Part shown: one piece after another, positions 1-9,478 of the stretch
Numbering within the stretch: the stretch's first letter is position 1
Layout: every line of letters starts with the position of its first letter
Assembly (NCBI RefSeq): GCF_028289705.1
Contig: NZ_JANQOI010000090.1
Location: forward strand, 1-64,000
Direction: 5' to 3'
Origin: Pelagibius sp.
GTDB lineage: Bacteria > Pseudomonadota > Alphaproteobacteria > Kiloniellales > Kiloniellaceae
DNA length: 64,000 nt
Translations under genes and position numbers: made by a program
Notes under the pieces: model-generated
Database searches by the model: none
What the model was told of the DNA's origin: nothing
What the model saw: the letters and a program-made list of their open reading frames with translations, nothing else

Positions 1-31
1 CCGCCAGAAGCAGGACCGGCCGCGCGCTCAT
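1..31 (-). CDS. Start of a probable peptidoglycan peptidase (M23/NlpD-like), truncated by window edge
   Basis: Only the first ten codons are visible (MSARPVLLLA). They follow pcm directly: the ATG overlaps the pcm TGA. A basic residue followed by a hydrophobic run suggests a signal peptide or lipoprotein leader. In many alphaproteobacteria the gene after surE-pcm is an M23-family (NlpD-like) metallopeptidase, so this is the best guess, but the identity comes from gene order and not from the visible residues. Confidence 0.45.
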   Translation of the reverse strand, partial: MSARPVLLLA

Positions 32-699
32 GCCCGCCCCCCGCTGCGCTGGGCGCCATAAGCCTGCTCTTCCGGAACGCCCTCCACCAGGGGCACGAAA
101 CGGACATCGGCCAGGTGCTCCTCGACGATGCCGCCCGGTTCGCGGCGGAGTTGGAGCAAGGCCTGGTCGCGCGAGCTGCGGCCCACCGGCAGGACCATGC
201 GCCCGCCGACTGCGAGCTGATCCACCAGCGCCGCCGGGACGTCGGCAGCCGCCGCGGTGATCATGATCCGGTCAAAGGGCGCCTGCTCGGACCAGCCCTT
301 CCAGCCGTCGCCGTGCAGTGTCGTGATGTTGTGCAGCCGCAGGGCCGCGAAGCGCTGTTCGGCGGTGGCCAGCAGTTCGCGAAACCGTTCGATGGTGTAG
401 ACCCGCCGGCAGAGCCGGGAGAGCACGGCGGCCTGATAGCCGGAACCGGTGCCCACCTCCAGAACCTTGGTGCGCCGCCCGGCCTTCAGCGCCTGGGTCA
501 TCAGTGCGACCACCTGGGGCTGGCTGAGCGTCTGGCCCTGGCCGATGGGGATCGCCACGTTCTCGTATGCCTGGTGGCGGAAGCTGTCGGGCGTGAAGCT
601 CTCCCGCGGGATGCGCTCGATGGCGGAAAGCACGTCTGTGTCGGCGATGCCGGCACGGCGCAGTTCCATGATCAGGCGGATCTTGCGGGAGGTCGCCAT
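28..699 (-). CDS. pcm: Protein-L-isoaspartate O-methyltransferase
   Basis: Cytosolic repair enzyme that methylates L-isoaspartyl residues of aged proteins using S-adenosylmethionine. The 223-aa product has the substrate-loop motif GQTLSQP (residues 55-61) and the SAM-binding motif EVGTGSGYQ (81-89), both typical of genuine PIMT. The ATG at 699 overlaps the surE stop (TGATG); a GTG one codon earlier is possible. It is translationally coupled to surE, the classical stationary-phase survival pair. A second, degenerate homologue lies at 32517-33173. Confidence 0.95.
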   Translation of the reverse strand: MATSRKIRLIMELRRAGIADTDVLSAIERIPRESFTPDSFRHQAYENVAIPIGQGQTLSQPQVVALMTQALKAGRRTKVLEVGTGSGYQAAVLSRLCRRVYTIERFRELLATAEQRFAALRLHNITTLHGDGWKGWSEQAPFDRIMITAAAADVPAALVDQLAVGGRMVLPVGRSSRDQALLQLRREPGGIVEEHLADVRFVPLVEGVPEEQAYGAQRSGGRA

Positions 700-1481
700 C
701 ACGCGAAGAGCCCCTTAAGCGTCTTCATGGTCGCCCGATGGGTCAGGTCGAGATGCAGCGGCGTCACCGAGATTCCGCCCCTGGCCGTGACCGCGAGATC
801 GCTGTCCTTCTCCGAGGAGGTGTCGAGCTGATAGCCGCCGATCCACAGGAAGGGGCGCCCCGAAGGGTCCGCGCCCTCGGTCACCGAGGCGCCTTCGTCG
901 CGGCGCCCCTGGCGGCAGACCTCGATCCCGGTCACCGCGTCCGGCGTCACCGCCGGGAAGTTGACGTTGACCAGCAGGTCGCGCGGCCAGGTCATGGGGG
1001 CGAGCCTGCGCACGATATCCGGCAGAAAGGCCTCGGCCACCTTCCAGCGGGCGATGCCGTCCTCCTGGCGCTGCTGGGAAAAGGCGATGGCCGGGATGCC
1101 CAGCAAGGCGGCCTCCATGGTCGCCGCCACGGTGCCGGAATAGGTCACGTCCTCGGCCAGATTGCCGCCGTCGTTGATACCCGAAAGCACCAGGTCGGGC
1201 AGCCTGTCCGCGAGGATGCGGTGGTGCGCCACCAACACGCAGTCGGTGGGCGTGCCGTCGACGGAAAAGCGCTTCGGCCCCAAGCGCCGCTCCCGCAGCG
1301 GCCGGCGCAGGGTCAGGGAGTGGCTGGTCGCCGACTGCTCGGTCTCCGGCGCCACCACCCAGACGTCGCTGCTCAGCGTCTTGGCCAGCTTCTCCAGAAC
1401 CTTCAGGCCCGGCGCATGGATGCCGTCGTCATTGGTCACGAGAATCCGCGCGCGCTTCAGGTTCAGGCCTGCCTTAGCCAT
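699..1481 (-). CDS. surE: 5'/3'-nucleotidase SurE
   Basis: Metal-dependent nucleoside monophosphatase of the SurE family, cytosolic. The 260-aa length is normal. The N-terminal metal-binding motif [11 protein letters not shown] is present (N17, D18, D19), with the downstream SGINDGGN loop that completes the metal site and the SGTVAA segment. It overlaps the serS stop by 8 bp and the pcm start by one base, so serS-surE-pcm are probably co-transcribed. Confidence 0.95.
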   Translation of the reverse strand: MAKAGLNLKRARILVTNDDGIHAPGLKVLEKLAKTLSSDVWVVAPETEQSATSHSLTLRRPLRERRLGPKRFSVDGTPTDCVLVAHHRILADRLPDLVLSGINDGGNLAEDVTYSGTVAATMEAALLGIPAIAFSQQRQEDGIARWKVAEAFLPDIVRRLAPMTWPRDLLVNVNFPAVTPDAVTGIEVCRQGRRDEGASVTEGADPSGRPFLWIGGYQLDTSSEKDSDLAVTARGGISVTPLHLDLTHRATMKTLKGLFA

Positions 1482-2751
1482 GGCTGCCGATCACCTCGAG
1501 CCCGCCCATGTATCCGCGCAGCGCTTCCGGCACCGCAATGGCGCCGTTGCCCTGCTGGTAGTTCTCCATCACCGCGATCAGACAGCGCCCGACGGCAACG
1601 CCGGAGCCGTTGAGGCTATGGACAAAGCGGGTGCCCTTCTCGTCCTCGGGGCGGTAGCGCGCCTTCATCCGGCGCGCCTGGAAGTCGACGCAGTTGGAGC
1701 AGCTCGAGATCTCCCGGTAGGCCTTCTGCCCCGGCAGCCAGACCTCCACGTCATAGGTCTTCGCCGCGGCAAAGCCCATGTCGCCGGTGGAGAGCACCAC
1801 CACCCGGTAGGGCAGCCCGAGGCGCTTCAGCACCTCTTCGGCACAGCCCACCATGCGTTCCAGTTCCGCCGCCGAGTCTTCAGGGCGGGTGACCGAAACC
1901 AGCTCCACCTTCTCGAACTGGTGCTGGCGCAGCATGCCCCGGGTGTCGCGGCCCGCCGAGCCGGCCTCCGAACGGAAGCAGGGCGTCAGGGCCGTCACCC
2001 GCATCGGCAGGCGCTCGGCCTCGACGATGTCGCCCGCGACCAGATTGGTCAGCGGCACCTCGGCGGTGGGGATCAGCCAGTGGTCGCTGGTGGTGCGGAA
2101 CTGGTCCTCGGCGAACTTCGGCAACTGCCCGGTGCCATAGAGCACATGGTCGCGGACCAGCAAGGGCGGCGCCACCTCCTCGTAGCCGTGCTCGGTGGTG
2201 TGCAGGTCGATCATGAACTGCGCGAGGGCGCGATGCATGCGCGCGAGCTGGCCCTTCATGACTGCAAAGCGCGAACCGGAGAGCTTGGCGGCGGTATCGA
2301 AGTCCAGCAACCCGAGCGCCTCGCCCAGCTCGAAGTGTTCCTTCGGCGCGAAGGCGAACTCGGTGGGCACCAGGTGCTCGCGCAGACAGACGTTGGCCGT
2401 CTCGTCCGGGCCCTCGGGCACGTCGGGCAGCGGCGTGTTGGGAATGCCGCTGAGCAGCGCCGTCAACTCGGTGCTGAGGTCCCGCTCGGCCGTTTCCGTT
2501 GCCGCCATCTTATCCTTCAGGCCGGCGACTTCGGCCATCAGGGCATCGGCGTCTTCGCCCTTGCGTTTGGCTTCGCCGATGGCCTTGGAGGCTTCGTTGC
2601 GCCGCGTCTGCATGGCCTGCAGTTCGGCCTGGCTCGCCCGGTGCTTGGAATCGAGGGCAAGAACCTCAGCCGCCAGCGGTTCGAGACCGCGGCGTTTCAG
2701 GGCGGCGTCGAAGGCTTCGGGTTCTTCGCGAATCCAACGGAGATCCAACAT
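1474..2751 (-). CDS. serS: Serine--tRNA ligase
   Basis: Class II aminoacyl-tRNA synthetase that charges tRNA-Ser (and tRNA-Sec if present). The 425-aa product starts with [14 protein letters not shown], followed by the long antiparallel coiled-coil arm that grips the tRNA (about 30-105) and the class II core: motif 2 around [17 protein letters not shown] and motif 3 NGSGVAVGR near the C-terminus. A promoter-like pair lies about 45 bp upstream. No strong Shine-Dalgarno is seen before the ATG. Confidence 0.97.
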   Translation of the reverse strand: MLDLRWIREEPEAFDAALKRRGLEPLAAEVLALDSKHRASQAELQAMQTRRNEASKAIGEAKRKGEDADALMAEVAGLKDKMAATETAERDLSTELTALLSGIPNTPLPDVPEGPDETANVCLREHLVPTEFAFAPKEHFELGEALGLLDFDTAAKLSGSRFAVMKGQLARMHRALAQFMIDLHTTEHGYEEVAPPLLVRDHVLYGTGQLPKFAEDQFRTTSDHWLIPTAEVPLTNLVAGDIVEAERLPMRVTALTPCFRSEAGSAGRDTRGMLRQHQFEKVELVSVTRPEDSAAELERMVGCAEEVLKRLGLPYRVVVLSTGDMGFAAAKTYDVEVWLPGQKAYREISSCSNCVDFQARRMKARYRPEDEKGTRFVHSLNGSGVAVGRCLIAVMENYQQGNGAIAVPEALRGYMGGLEVIGSHG

Positions 2752-2796
2752 GGGCAGTCTTGCGAATCGGCACGGTTGCTGAGCGAATCGAAGGAC

Positions 2797-2825
2797 TTAT
2801 AAGGCCCCCGCGCGGCGCCTGTCCA
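2797..2825 (-). promoter_or_regulatory. Putative sigma-70 promoter of serS
   Basis: On the minus strand, a -35 hexamer TGGACA (2825-2820), a 17-bp spacer and a -10 hexamer TTATAA (2802-2797). Transcription would begin near 2790, about 40 nt before the serS ATG. This suggests serS-surE-pcm can be transcribed independently of tatABC. Confidence 0.5.
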
Positions 2826-3005
2826 CGCCGGACTGCCCCGAGTCGCCCAACAAATGCCACGCCCAAGCCGCCCGCGGCTTGAGGGTACAAAACAGCCTTG
2901 CGGGCGAAGCCCCTCACGCGATTCGATTAATTCGCCAAAGGTAAAGTGATCTCTGAGGAGGGTTGTGAAGGGGGCCGAAAAGGTCCCTGCGACCGCCCGA
3001 AAGTG

Positions 3006-3887
3006 CTAGGTGGTCGCCGGGGTGGTGCCGCCCGCCCCTTCCTTGTCGCTGTCCGGGCCACTGTCCGGATCGTCATCCAGATCGTCATCCGGGTCGTCGT
3101 ACTCGTCTTTCGGACGGCGCCGCTCCACAATCTTGGCCATGTAGATGGAGATCTCGTAGAGCAGGACGATGGGGATCGCGAGACTGAGCTGGCTGATGGG
3201 ATCCGGCGGCGTGAAGATCGCCGCGACGATGAAGACGCCGACGATGGCGTACTTGCGCTTGGCGGCCATGCCCTTGGAGGTGGCGAGGCCGACCCGCGCG
3301 AGCAAGGTCATGATCACCGGAAGCTGGAAGCAAAGCCCGAAGGCGAAGATCAACTGCATGAACAGCGAAAGGTACTCGTTGACCTTCGGTTCCAACTCGA
3401 TCGCCAGCGAGGTATCGGTGGCGGGCACCTGAAAGGCGATGAAGAACTCCGCCGCGAAGGGGAAGATGATGAAATAGACCAGCCCCCCGCCGAGGAAAAA
3501 CAGGAAGGGCGTCGCCACCAGGAAGGGCAGCAGCGCCGACTTCTCGTGCTTGTAGAGCCCGGGCGCTACGAACAGCCAGAACTGGGTCAGGAAGACCGGA
3601 AAGCAGATGAAGGCCGCGGCGAAGAAGGCCACTTTGACGTAGGTGAAAAAGACCTCGGTCAGCGCGGTGAAGATCATGCGCTGATATTGCTCGGCGACGC
3701 CGTTCGCGATCATGACGTCAGCCAGGGGCTGGGCCAGAAACTGAAAGATCGACTCGGCGAAGAAGAAGCAGACCAGAAACATCACCAGCAAGGCGACGAC
3801 CGAGTAAAGCAGGCGTTGGCGTAACTCGATCAGGTGATCGAGCAGCGGCATCTTCTTGTCTTCAGGGGCCTCCGTCACCGTGGTCAT
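3006..3887 (-). CDS. tatC: Sec-independent protein translocase TatC
   Basis: Polytopic inner-membrane core of the twin-arginine translocase; recognises the RR signal peptide with TatB. The 293-aa protein has the N-terminal cytosolic motif LDHLIELRQRLLYS (E of HLxELRxR conserved), six hydrophobic segments and the conserved FxFFxxF-like and P-rich loops. After the last membrane segment there is an unusual tail of about 35 residues dominated by Asp, Gly and Pro. Its ATG overlaps the tatB stop by 4 bp. Confidence 0.96.
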   Translation of the reverse strand: MTTVTEAPEDKKMPLLDHLIELRQRLLYSVVALLVMFLVCFFFAESIFQFLAQPLADVMIANGVAEQYQRMIFTALTEVFFTYVKVAFFAAAFICFPVFLTQFWLFVAPGLYKHEKSALLPFLVATPFLFFLGGGLVYFIIFPFAAEFFIAFQVPATDTSLAIELEPKVNEYLSLFMQLIFAFGLCFQLPVIMTLLARVGLATSKGMAAKRKYAIVGVFIVAAIFTPPDPISQLSLAIPIVLLYEISIYMAKIVERRRPKDEYDDPDDDLDDDPDSGPDSDKEGAGGTTPATT

Positions 3888-4420
3888 GCCGACTGCTTGC
3901 TGTCCTCTTTGACAGAAGGCGCAGGTTCGGCAGCCGGTTCAGAAGCCGGCGCCGCGGCAGGCGCAGGATCGCTCGAGTCCGCGGCCACCTTGGGCGCAGG
4001 CGTCTCAGCCGGCGGGGTGAGAGAGTGTGCCGGTGCCACGTTGGCCGCCGGCTTCGACATCATGGCGGCGGCGCTTCCGGCGGCGGCACCAGACGAGTCC
4101 GCGGAAGCAGGGCCGTCACGGCGCGCTTCGCGTTCGATCTCCCGCACCTCTTCGGTCACATCGCCGGTCGGGTCTATGGCATTGGCGAGGGTCTTTTGCA
4201 GGTTCCCGGCACGGGTGGCATCAAGGGCTTTCTTGGCATCTTCCAATTCGGCTTCGCGGACCATCTCGTCGATGCCGGACTGGAACTCGCGCGTCAGGGA
4301 ACGGGCCTTGCGCATCCAGTGCGCAACGGCCTTCATCGTCCGGGGGAGTTCCTTCGGTCCGATGACGAGCAGGGCGATCAACGCGATCACCGCCATCTCG
4401 GACCAGCCGATATCAAACAT
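3884..4420 (-). CDS. tatB: Sec-independent protein translocase TatB
   Basis: Single-span inner-membrane protein that forms the substrate receptor with TatC. MFDIGWSEMAVIALIALLVIGPKELP is the diagnostic TatB N-terminus: glutamate in the membrane span, then the GPKELP hinge. An amphipathic helix follows (about 25-90), then a long Pro/Ala/Glu-rich tail (about 110-178). At 178 aa it is at the long end for TatB because of this tail. It lies between tatA (50-bp gap) and tatC (4-bp overlap). Confidence 0.95.
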   Translation of the reverse strand: MFDIGWSEMAVIALIALLVIGPKELPRTMKAVAHWMRKARSLTREFQSGIDEMVREAELEDAKKALDATRAGNLQKTLANAIDPTGDVTEEVREIEREARRDGPASADSSGAAAGSAAAMMSKPAANVAPAHSLTPPAETPAPKVAADSSDPAPAAAPASEPAAEPAPSVKEDSKQSA

Positions 4421-4470
4421 GGCTGCCCACCGCTGCGAGAGAAAGGCGCATCAGCCCAGAGGGGCAAGCC

Positions 4471-4719
4471 TCAGCCGCTTGCCGCCTTGTCCTTCTCTTC
4501 GGTGGAGGCCATGGCGGCCTGATCCTGATCGATCACCTTGGGGTCGTCGCCCTCGGCGGCCTTGTCTTTGCCTTTCTGGTCTTCCTTCAAGCCCTTCTTG
4601 AAGGCGTTGATCCCCTGACCCATGTCGCGCATCAGCTTGGGAATTTTCCCGCCGCCGCCGAACAGGACCAGGACAACCACCAGCACGATCAACCAGTGCC
4701 AAATACTAAAGGTTCCCAT
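4471..4719 (-). CDS. tatA: Sec-independent protein translocase TatA
   Basis: 82-aa pore-forming Tat subunit. [20 protein letters not shown] is the single membrane span, followed by the [23 protein letters not shown] hinge and amphipathic helix. The C-terminus is a charged Lys/Asp/Glu tail. First gene of tatABC; a GGAG-type ribosome-binding site (GGAGATCCCGCAATG in minus orientation) precedes the ATG. Confidence 0.96.
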   Translation of the reverse strand: MGTFSIWHWLIVLVVVLVLFGGGGKIPKLMRDMGQGINAFKKGLKEDQKGKDKAAEGDDPKVIDQDQAAMASTEEKDKAASG

Positions 4720-4808
4720 TGCGGGATCTCCTTACTTTTGTCATGAGGCCTCTTGTCGCGGACTATGGCAAAAAGGCCGGTTCGCCGCAACGCCGCAGGA
4801 CACTAGGG

Positions 4809-5888
4809 TTAATCCGTCTGTCGCGGAAAAACAAAGGCTTGCGAGCGATCCAGGTCTACCCGAAGACGCTGTTTCTCCGGCGGCAGAAAGCGCCCGGGAA
4901 CCCGGGCATGGAAATGCGTCTCATAGTCCGGTACGTCGAGCGCGCGCAAATGGATGAGGCTGGTGCGGCCCATCAGCCGGGCGGCCATCACCTCGACGGC
5001 GTGCTCAGGCGGCTCGCCTCCGCCATTCACAACGCCTCCCGCGGGGCTGAGGCGCAGGGCCTCCGGGCGGATCAACACCTCGACGCTGTCGCCCTCGGAA
5101 AAACCCTTGGCGTCCACGGGACCAAAGGGCGTTGCCACCTGTTCTGTGGCAACAACGCCTTCCAAGCGATTGATTTCTCCGAAGAAAGAAGCAACGAAAG
5201 CATCCGCCGGCCGATAGTAGAGCTCCGCCGGGGTCCCCTCCTGCACGATCCGCCCCTCGCGCATCAGAGCAATGCGGTCGGCCATGAACATGGCCTCCTC
5301 GGGGTCGTGGGTCACCATCAGGGTGGTGGTGCCGCTCTCCTTCAGCACGTGCAGGGTTTCGTCGCGCACCCTTTGGCGCAGGCGGACGTCGAGACTGGAG
5401 AAGGGTTCATCCAACAGCATGACCCGCGGCCCCGGCGCCAGCGCGCGGGCCAGGGCCACACGCTGCTGCTGCCCGCCGGAGAGGGTGTGCGGATAGACGC
5501 CGGCCTCCGCCGCCATGCCGACCCGGTCCAACGCCTCCCGGACCCTGGCCTGTTTCTCCGCCGCGCTGAGGCCCTTCAGCCCGAAGGCGACGTTGCTGGC
5601 CACCGTCAGATGGGGAAAGAGCGCATGGTCCTGGAAGACCAGCCCCACCGAGCGATCTTCCGGCGGAACGTCGCGGCGGTCGTCGGCGACCAGCTCATTG
5701 GCGATGATCACGCGGCCCTGCTGAAGCGGTTCCAGGCCCGCGGCCACCCGCAGGGCCGTCGTCTTGCCACAACCGGAAGGACCCAGGAGGCAGACAACAT
5801 CGCCCGTGCGCAATTGCAGCGAAAGATCGTCCACGACCAGGAGATCGCCAAAGGCGTGGCTCACGTGATCCAGGACGAGGGCTTGCAT
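4809..5888 (-). CDS. ABC transporter ATP-binding protein, FbpC/PotA-like
   Basis: Cytosolic ATPase of an importer. It has Walker A GPSGCGKTT, Q-loop FQDHALFPHLTV, signature LSGGQQQRVALARAL, Walker B VMLLDEPFSSLD and switch His in MVTHDPEEA, then a C-terminal TOBE-like domain (about 240-359). Overall resemblance is to Fe(III) transporters (FbpC); sulfate, putrescine or thiamine systems are alternatives. No permease or binding-protein gene is adjacent, so the partner subunits must lie elsewhere. It sits between scpB and tatA in the same direction (89 bp to tatA). Confidence 0.85.
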   Translation of the reverse strand: MQALVLDHVSHAFGDLLVVDDLSLQLRTGDVVCLLGPSGCGKTTALRVAAGLEPLQQGRVIIANELVADDRRDVPPEDRSVGLVFQDHALFPHLTVASNVAFGLKGLSAAEKQARVREALDRVGMAAEAGVYPHTLSGGQQQRVALARALAPGPRVMLLDEPFSSLDVRLRQRVRDETLHVLKESGTTTLMVTHDPEEAMFMADRIALMREGRIVQEGTPAELYYRPADAFVASFFGEINRLEGVVATEQVATPFGPVDAKGFSEGDSVEVLIRPEALRLSPAGGVVNGGGEPPEHAVEVMAARLMGRTSLIHLRALDVPDYETHFHARVPGRFLPPEKQRLRVDLDRSQAFVFPRQTD

Positions 5889-5992
5889 CGGCGATAGGCC
5901 TCAGGCTCAAAGCAGACCGTGGAGCGGCCGGGCTTCTGCCTTACTGGCTCCGAAGGGCTTCTGCAAGTCGAAGCGGAAAGGGCCCTGCGGTT

Positions 5993-6898
5993 TCAGCCGT
6001 GGCTGCGCCGGGGTTCTTCGGGCGCCGCGTCCTCATCAGGCGCCATGCCGCCGCCGGCTTCGTCGCTCTCCGGACGCGCCTCGCCGGAAGGACCGGCATG
6101 ACCGCCGTCCGCCTCAGGTGCCGTCTCCTCGGGTTCAACTTCCTCGGCAGCACCCTCCCCCGGCTCCGGCATTGCGGAGAGCGCGACTTCGTGCGGCAGC
6201 AGGTCCTCGCCGAACGCCGGATCCAAAACCTCATCGTCACCGTCTGTTTCAGACGCGCCGAGGGTCTCGCCTTCACCCTCCTCCTCATCGACGACTTCCG
6301 GCGCCACCTCGCCAACCGCAGGCAGCAGGCCCCGGTCGCTGAGCGCGGTAATGGCGGGACGCGCATCGAGCAGCCCGGCCGCTTTCAGTTCCTCGACGCC
6401 CGGCAGCGCATCGAGGGATTCGAGCCCGAAGTGGTCGAGGAAGGCGTCGTTGGTGCCCCAGGTTACCGGGCGCCCCGGCGTGCGGCGCCGGCCCTTGGGG
6501 CGGATCCAGCCGATTTCCAGCAGGGTATCCAGGGTTCCCTTGGAGAGGGCGACACCGCGGATCTCCTCGATCTCCGCGCGGGTCACCGGCTGGTGATAGG
6601 CGATCACTGCCAGGGTCTCCAGGGCGACGCGGGAGAGCTTGCGGGTCACCTTGGTCTCCAGCTCCATATGCGGTGCCAGGTCCGGGGCGGTGCGAAAGGC
6701 CCAGCGCCCGCCCCGGCTGACGAGATTGACGCCGCGGTTGGCGTAGAGACCCTGCAGGTCGTTGAGGATCGCCTCGATGTCCGCCTCCTCCGGCAGGAAG
6801 CGGGCGAGCTGCGCCGGCGCCAGCGGCTCCGAGGACGCGAAGAGCAAGGCCTCGATCAGGCGCAGGTGGTCGAATTCGGTGTCGGAATCAGGGGTCAT
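5993..6898 (-). CDS. scpB: Segregation and condensation protein B
   Basis: Winged-helix partner of the SMC-ScpA condensin-like complex used in chromosome segregation. Residues 1-190 are canonical ScpB, including LIEALLFASSEPL at the N-terminus and the EIEEIRGV and RPVTWGTND segments. Residues about 190-301 are an unusual extension rich in Glu, Asp, Ala and Gly with no visible fold. The ATG overlaps the scpA stop by 4 bp. Confidence 0.93.
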   Translation of the reverse strand: MTPDSDTEFDHLRLIEALLFASSEPLAPAQLARFLPEEADIEAILNDLQGLYANRGVNLVSRGGRWAFRTAPDLAPHMELETKVTRKLSRVALETLAVIAYHQPVTRAEIEEIRGVALSKGTLDTLLEIGWIRPKGRRRTPGRPVTWGTNDAFLDHFGLESLDALPGVEELKAAGLLDARPAITALSDRGLLPAVGEVAPEVVDEEEGEGETLGASETDGDDEVLDPAFGEDLLPHEVALSAMPEPGEGAAEEVEPEETAPEADGGHAGPSGEARPESDEAGGGMAPDEDAAPEEPRRSHG

Positions 6899-7701
6899 AG
6901 AGGCTCCTGGGACTCTTCAGCGGCACTGCGGACATAGATCGGACCGAAGGTCCCGTCCTGGCGCAAACGAACCTTCCCGGACTTGCAGAGCTCCAGGCTG
7001 GCGGCGAAAGTCGAGGCCAGCGCCGAACGGGTCAGCAGCGGGTCGCCGCGCAGGTCCGGCGGCAGGAAGGACGAGAGCGAGCGCCAGCCCGGGATCGACG
7101 CTCCGAACAGCGACGCCAAACGGGTCATGGCTTCGTCGACGGAGTAGAGCTCCGGTGCCTTGATCTGCAGGTTGGTGACGCTGGCGCGCGTCTTGTTGCG
7201 GCCATAGGCCTTCAGCAGATCGAACAGCGAGGCGTCGTAGGAGGTGATGGTCTTGGTGCGCAGACGTTCGGGCGTGCCCCGCCGGAAGAAGTCCTGGTCG
7301 AGTTGCGGCAGGGCTATCAGCTTCGCCCCGGACTCGCGCATGGCCTGCAGGCGCTGCATCTGGAACTTCAGGGCGGCGGCCATTTCGGCGCCGCTGGGCT
7401 CTTCCTCGCCGCCGGTCTCCGGCAACAGCAGGCGCGACTTCAGATAGGCCAGCCAGGCCGCCATCACCAGATAGTCGGCGGCCAGTTCCAGGCGCAGGGC
7501 CCGGGCCTCGCGGACGAACTCCAGATACTGCTCCGCCAGATCGAGGATGCGGATCTGGGTCAGGTCGACCTTCTGGTCGCGCGCCAGTTCCAGCAGCACG
7601 TCGATGGGCCCGGCATAGCCGTCCAGTTCGAGCAGCAGGCGGTCCCGGGTGACGCTGCGTGCGCCCTCGACGCCTTCTTCAAAGGGAATCACATCGCTCA
7701 C
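6895..7701 (-). CDS. scpA: Segregation and condensation protein A (kleisin)
   Basis: Kleisin subunit bridging the SMC heads in chromosome condensation. The 268-aa protein has the typical N-terminal ELDGYAGPIDVLLELARDQKVDLTQI segment and the DYLVMAAWLAYLKSRLLLP helix. It overlaps scpB (4 bp) and the upstream M50 protease gene (4 bp), so the three are probably translationally coupled. Confidence 0.93.
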   Translation of the reverse strand: MSDVIPFEEGVEGARSVTRDRLLLELDGYAGPIDVLLELARDQKVDLTQIRILDLAEQYLEFVREARALRLELAADYLVMAAWLAYLKSRLLLPETGGEEEPSGAEMAAALKFQMQRLQAMRESGAKLIALPQLDQDFFRRGTPERLRTKTITSYDASLFDLLKAYGRNKTRASVTNLQIKAPELYSVDEAMTRLASLFGASIPGWRSLSSFLPPDLRGDPLLTRSALASTFAASLELCKSGKVRLRQDGTFGPIYVRSAAEESQEPL

Positions 7702-8405
7702 AGTCGCAAGGTCTCCGGCAGTCCCGCCAGGCTGGAGAAGAACGGCAGCAGCCAGTTCACCGGAGCCCGGATCAGCCAGTCGAACACGCTGATATCGACC
7801 CCCAGTTCACGGCCAAGATAGGGCAAGAGGAAAAAGGCTGCCAGCAGGATGAAAATCCCGTAGCGCTCCAGCCGCGCCAGCGGCACGGCCAGGGAGATGG
7901 GTAGGATGCCGACGGCGATGCGCCCGCCGTCCAGCGGCGGCAGCGGCAGCAGGTTCAAGACTGCTAGGATCAAATTGATGATGATCGAGATCCGCAAGGT
8001 GTGCGCCAGCCAGGACCCCGCCGCCTCGGGCAGCAGCGGCACGAGGTTGAAGAGCAGCGCCGAGATGGCGGCCAGGATCAGGTTGGCGGTCGGCCCCGCA
8101 GCGGCGACATAGACCATGTCGCGGCGCGGCTTGCGCAGCCGGTGGACGGCGATGGGGACCGGCTTGGCATAGCCGAACAGAAAGGGCGCCTTCAGGACAA
8201 TCAGCAGCAGCGGCAGAAGGATCGTGCCGAAGGGATGGATGTGCTTCAGCGGGTTCATGGTCACCCGCCCCAGCTTGTAGGCGGTATCGTCGCCGTAGGA
8301 CCAGGCGATGAACCCGTGGGCAGCCTCGTGAAGGGTGATCGCCAGCAGCACGGGCAAGGCCCAGACCGAAGCCAGATAGGCGATGTTGGAAAGATCGAAG
8401 GGCAT
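7698..8405 (-). CDS. Site-2 protease family (M50) integral membrane metalloprotease
   Basis: 235-aa intramembrane zinc protease. The zinc motif HEAAH (HExxH) lies in the first membrane span within LLAITLHEAAHGFIAW, and the third ligand motif NLLPLPPLDGGR is in the second half. It lacks the PDZ domains of RseP and resembles the compact YwhC/M50B type that is frequently encoded beside nagZ and scpA in alphaproteobacteria. The substrate is unknown. Confidence 0.88.
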   Translation of the reverse strand: MPFDLSNIAYLASVWALPVLLAITLHEAAHGFIAWSYGDDTAYKLGRVTMNPLKHIHPFGTILLPLLLIVLKAPFLFGYAKPVPIAVHRLRKPRRDMVYVAAAGPTANLILAAISALLFNLVPLLPEAAGSWLAHTLRISIIINLILAVLNLLPLPPLDGGRIAVGILPISLAVPLARLERYGIFILLAAFFLLPYLGRELGVDISVFDWLIRAPVNWLLPFFSSLAGLPETLRL

Positions 8406-8414
8406 TTCCAGCCA

Positions 8415-9440
8415 CTAGTCGACATTCATAAGCAGGTCAAGCCGCCGCTGCAGGAGCGCCGGGTCCACGGATTCAGGTGTCCCGAGGCGCTTCCGGCCCG
8501 CGGCAATCCGCGCGAGGGCCGCCGCGGTCAGGGCCGGCGCCGCCTCGGCCACGAGTTCCATCTCCTCCGGCTTTCCATTGCAGTGCAAGGCGACGTCGCA
8601 GCCGGCGGCCAGGGCCCGCCCCGCCCGTTCGCCGAGGGTCCCCGCGAGGGCTTCCATGGAGAGATCGTCGGACAGCAACAGGCCCTGGAACCCGATGTGG
8701 CCGCGCAGGATCTCGGCGATTACCCGGCCGGAGGTGGTCGCCGGGTTGTCCGGATCGAGCGCGGTGAAGACGACATGGGCGGTCATGCCCCAGGGCATCT
8801 CCGAAAGCTGCTCGAAGGGGCGGAAGTCGCGGGCCTCCAGCTCGGCCAGGGCGGTGCCGACAACGGGCAGTTCCTTGTGGCTGTCGACCCGCGCGCGGCC
8901 GTGGCCCGGCAGGTGCTTGATCACCGGCATGATGCCCTCGGCCAGCATGGTCTCGCAGACGATCCGGCCAAGCCCCGCCACCAGCTCCGGATCGCCGCCG
9001 AAGGAGCGGTCGCCGACAACGTCGCTGGCCCCCGGGAACTGCAGATCCAGAACCGGCACGCAATCCACGTCGATGCCCAGCGCCCGCAGCTCGATCGCCA
9101 AGAGCCGGCTGTTCAGCCGCAGGGCCTCGCTGGCCCGCTGCCAGTCATGGGTCGCCATGCGCCCGAAGAAAGCCGGCGGCGGCAAAGCCCGCCAGTTGGG
9201 CGGCTTCAGCCGCGCGACCCGACCCCCCTCCTGATCGATCAGCACCGGCGCGTCCTCGCGGCCCACGGCGGCGCGCAGGGATGCCACCAGGTCGCGCAGT
9301 TGCTCCGGCGCCTCACAGTTGCGGGCAAAGAGAATGAACCCCAGCGGGTCGGCGGCCCGAAAGAAGGCCTCCTCCTCGGGCGCGAGGCGCGGACCGGCGC
9401 AGCCGAAGATCGCCGCCTTCGGGGCGCTCGCCTCAGACAT
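8415..9440 (-). CDS. nagZ: Beta-N-acetylhexosaminidase NagZ
   Basis: Family GH3 cytosolic enzyme that removes GlcNAc from anhydro-muropeptides in cell-wall recycling. The 341-aa protein begins MSEASAPKAAIFG. It has the NagZ signature KHLPGHGRARVDSHKELP (mobile loop with the catalytic His/Asp pair) and LLSDDLSMEAL with the catalytic aspartate. The start at 9440 was chosen because residues upstream are low-complexity Arg/Pro with no homology character. A 38-bp gap separates it from the SPOR gene. Confidence 0.93.
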   Translation of the reverse strand: MSEASAPKAAIFGCAGPRLAPEEEAFFRAADPLGFILFARNCEAPEQLRDLVASLRAAVGREDAPVLIDQEGGRVARLKPPNWRALPPPAFFGRMATHDWQRASEALRLNSRLLAIELRALGIDVDCVPVLDLQFPGASDVVGDRSFGGDPELVAGLGRIVCETMLAEGIMPVIKHLPGHGRARVDSHKELPVVGTALAELEARDFRPFEQLSEMPWGMTAHVVFTALDPDNPATTSGRVIAEILRGHIGFQGLLLSDDLSMEALAGTLGERAGRALAAGCDVALHCNGKPEEMELVAEAAPALTAAALARIAAGRKRLGTPESVDPALLQRRLDLLMNVD

Positions 9441-9478
9441 GACGCATCCGGCGGAAGTCCCTGACGGCAGTCGTTCCG

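Noticed and set aside
4809..5888. Complete iron ABC importer
   Set aside because: Only the ATPase is present; no permease or binding protein lies next to it.
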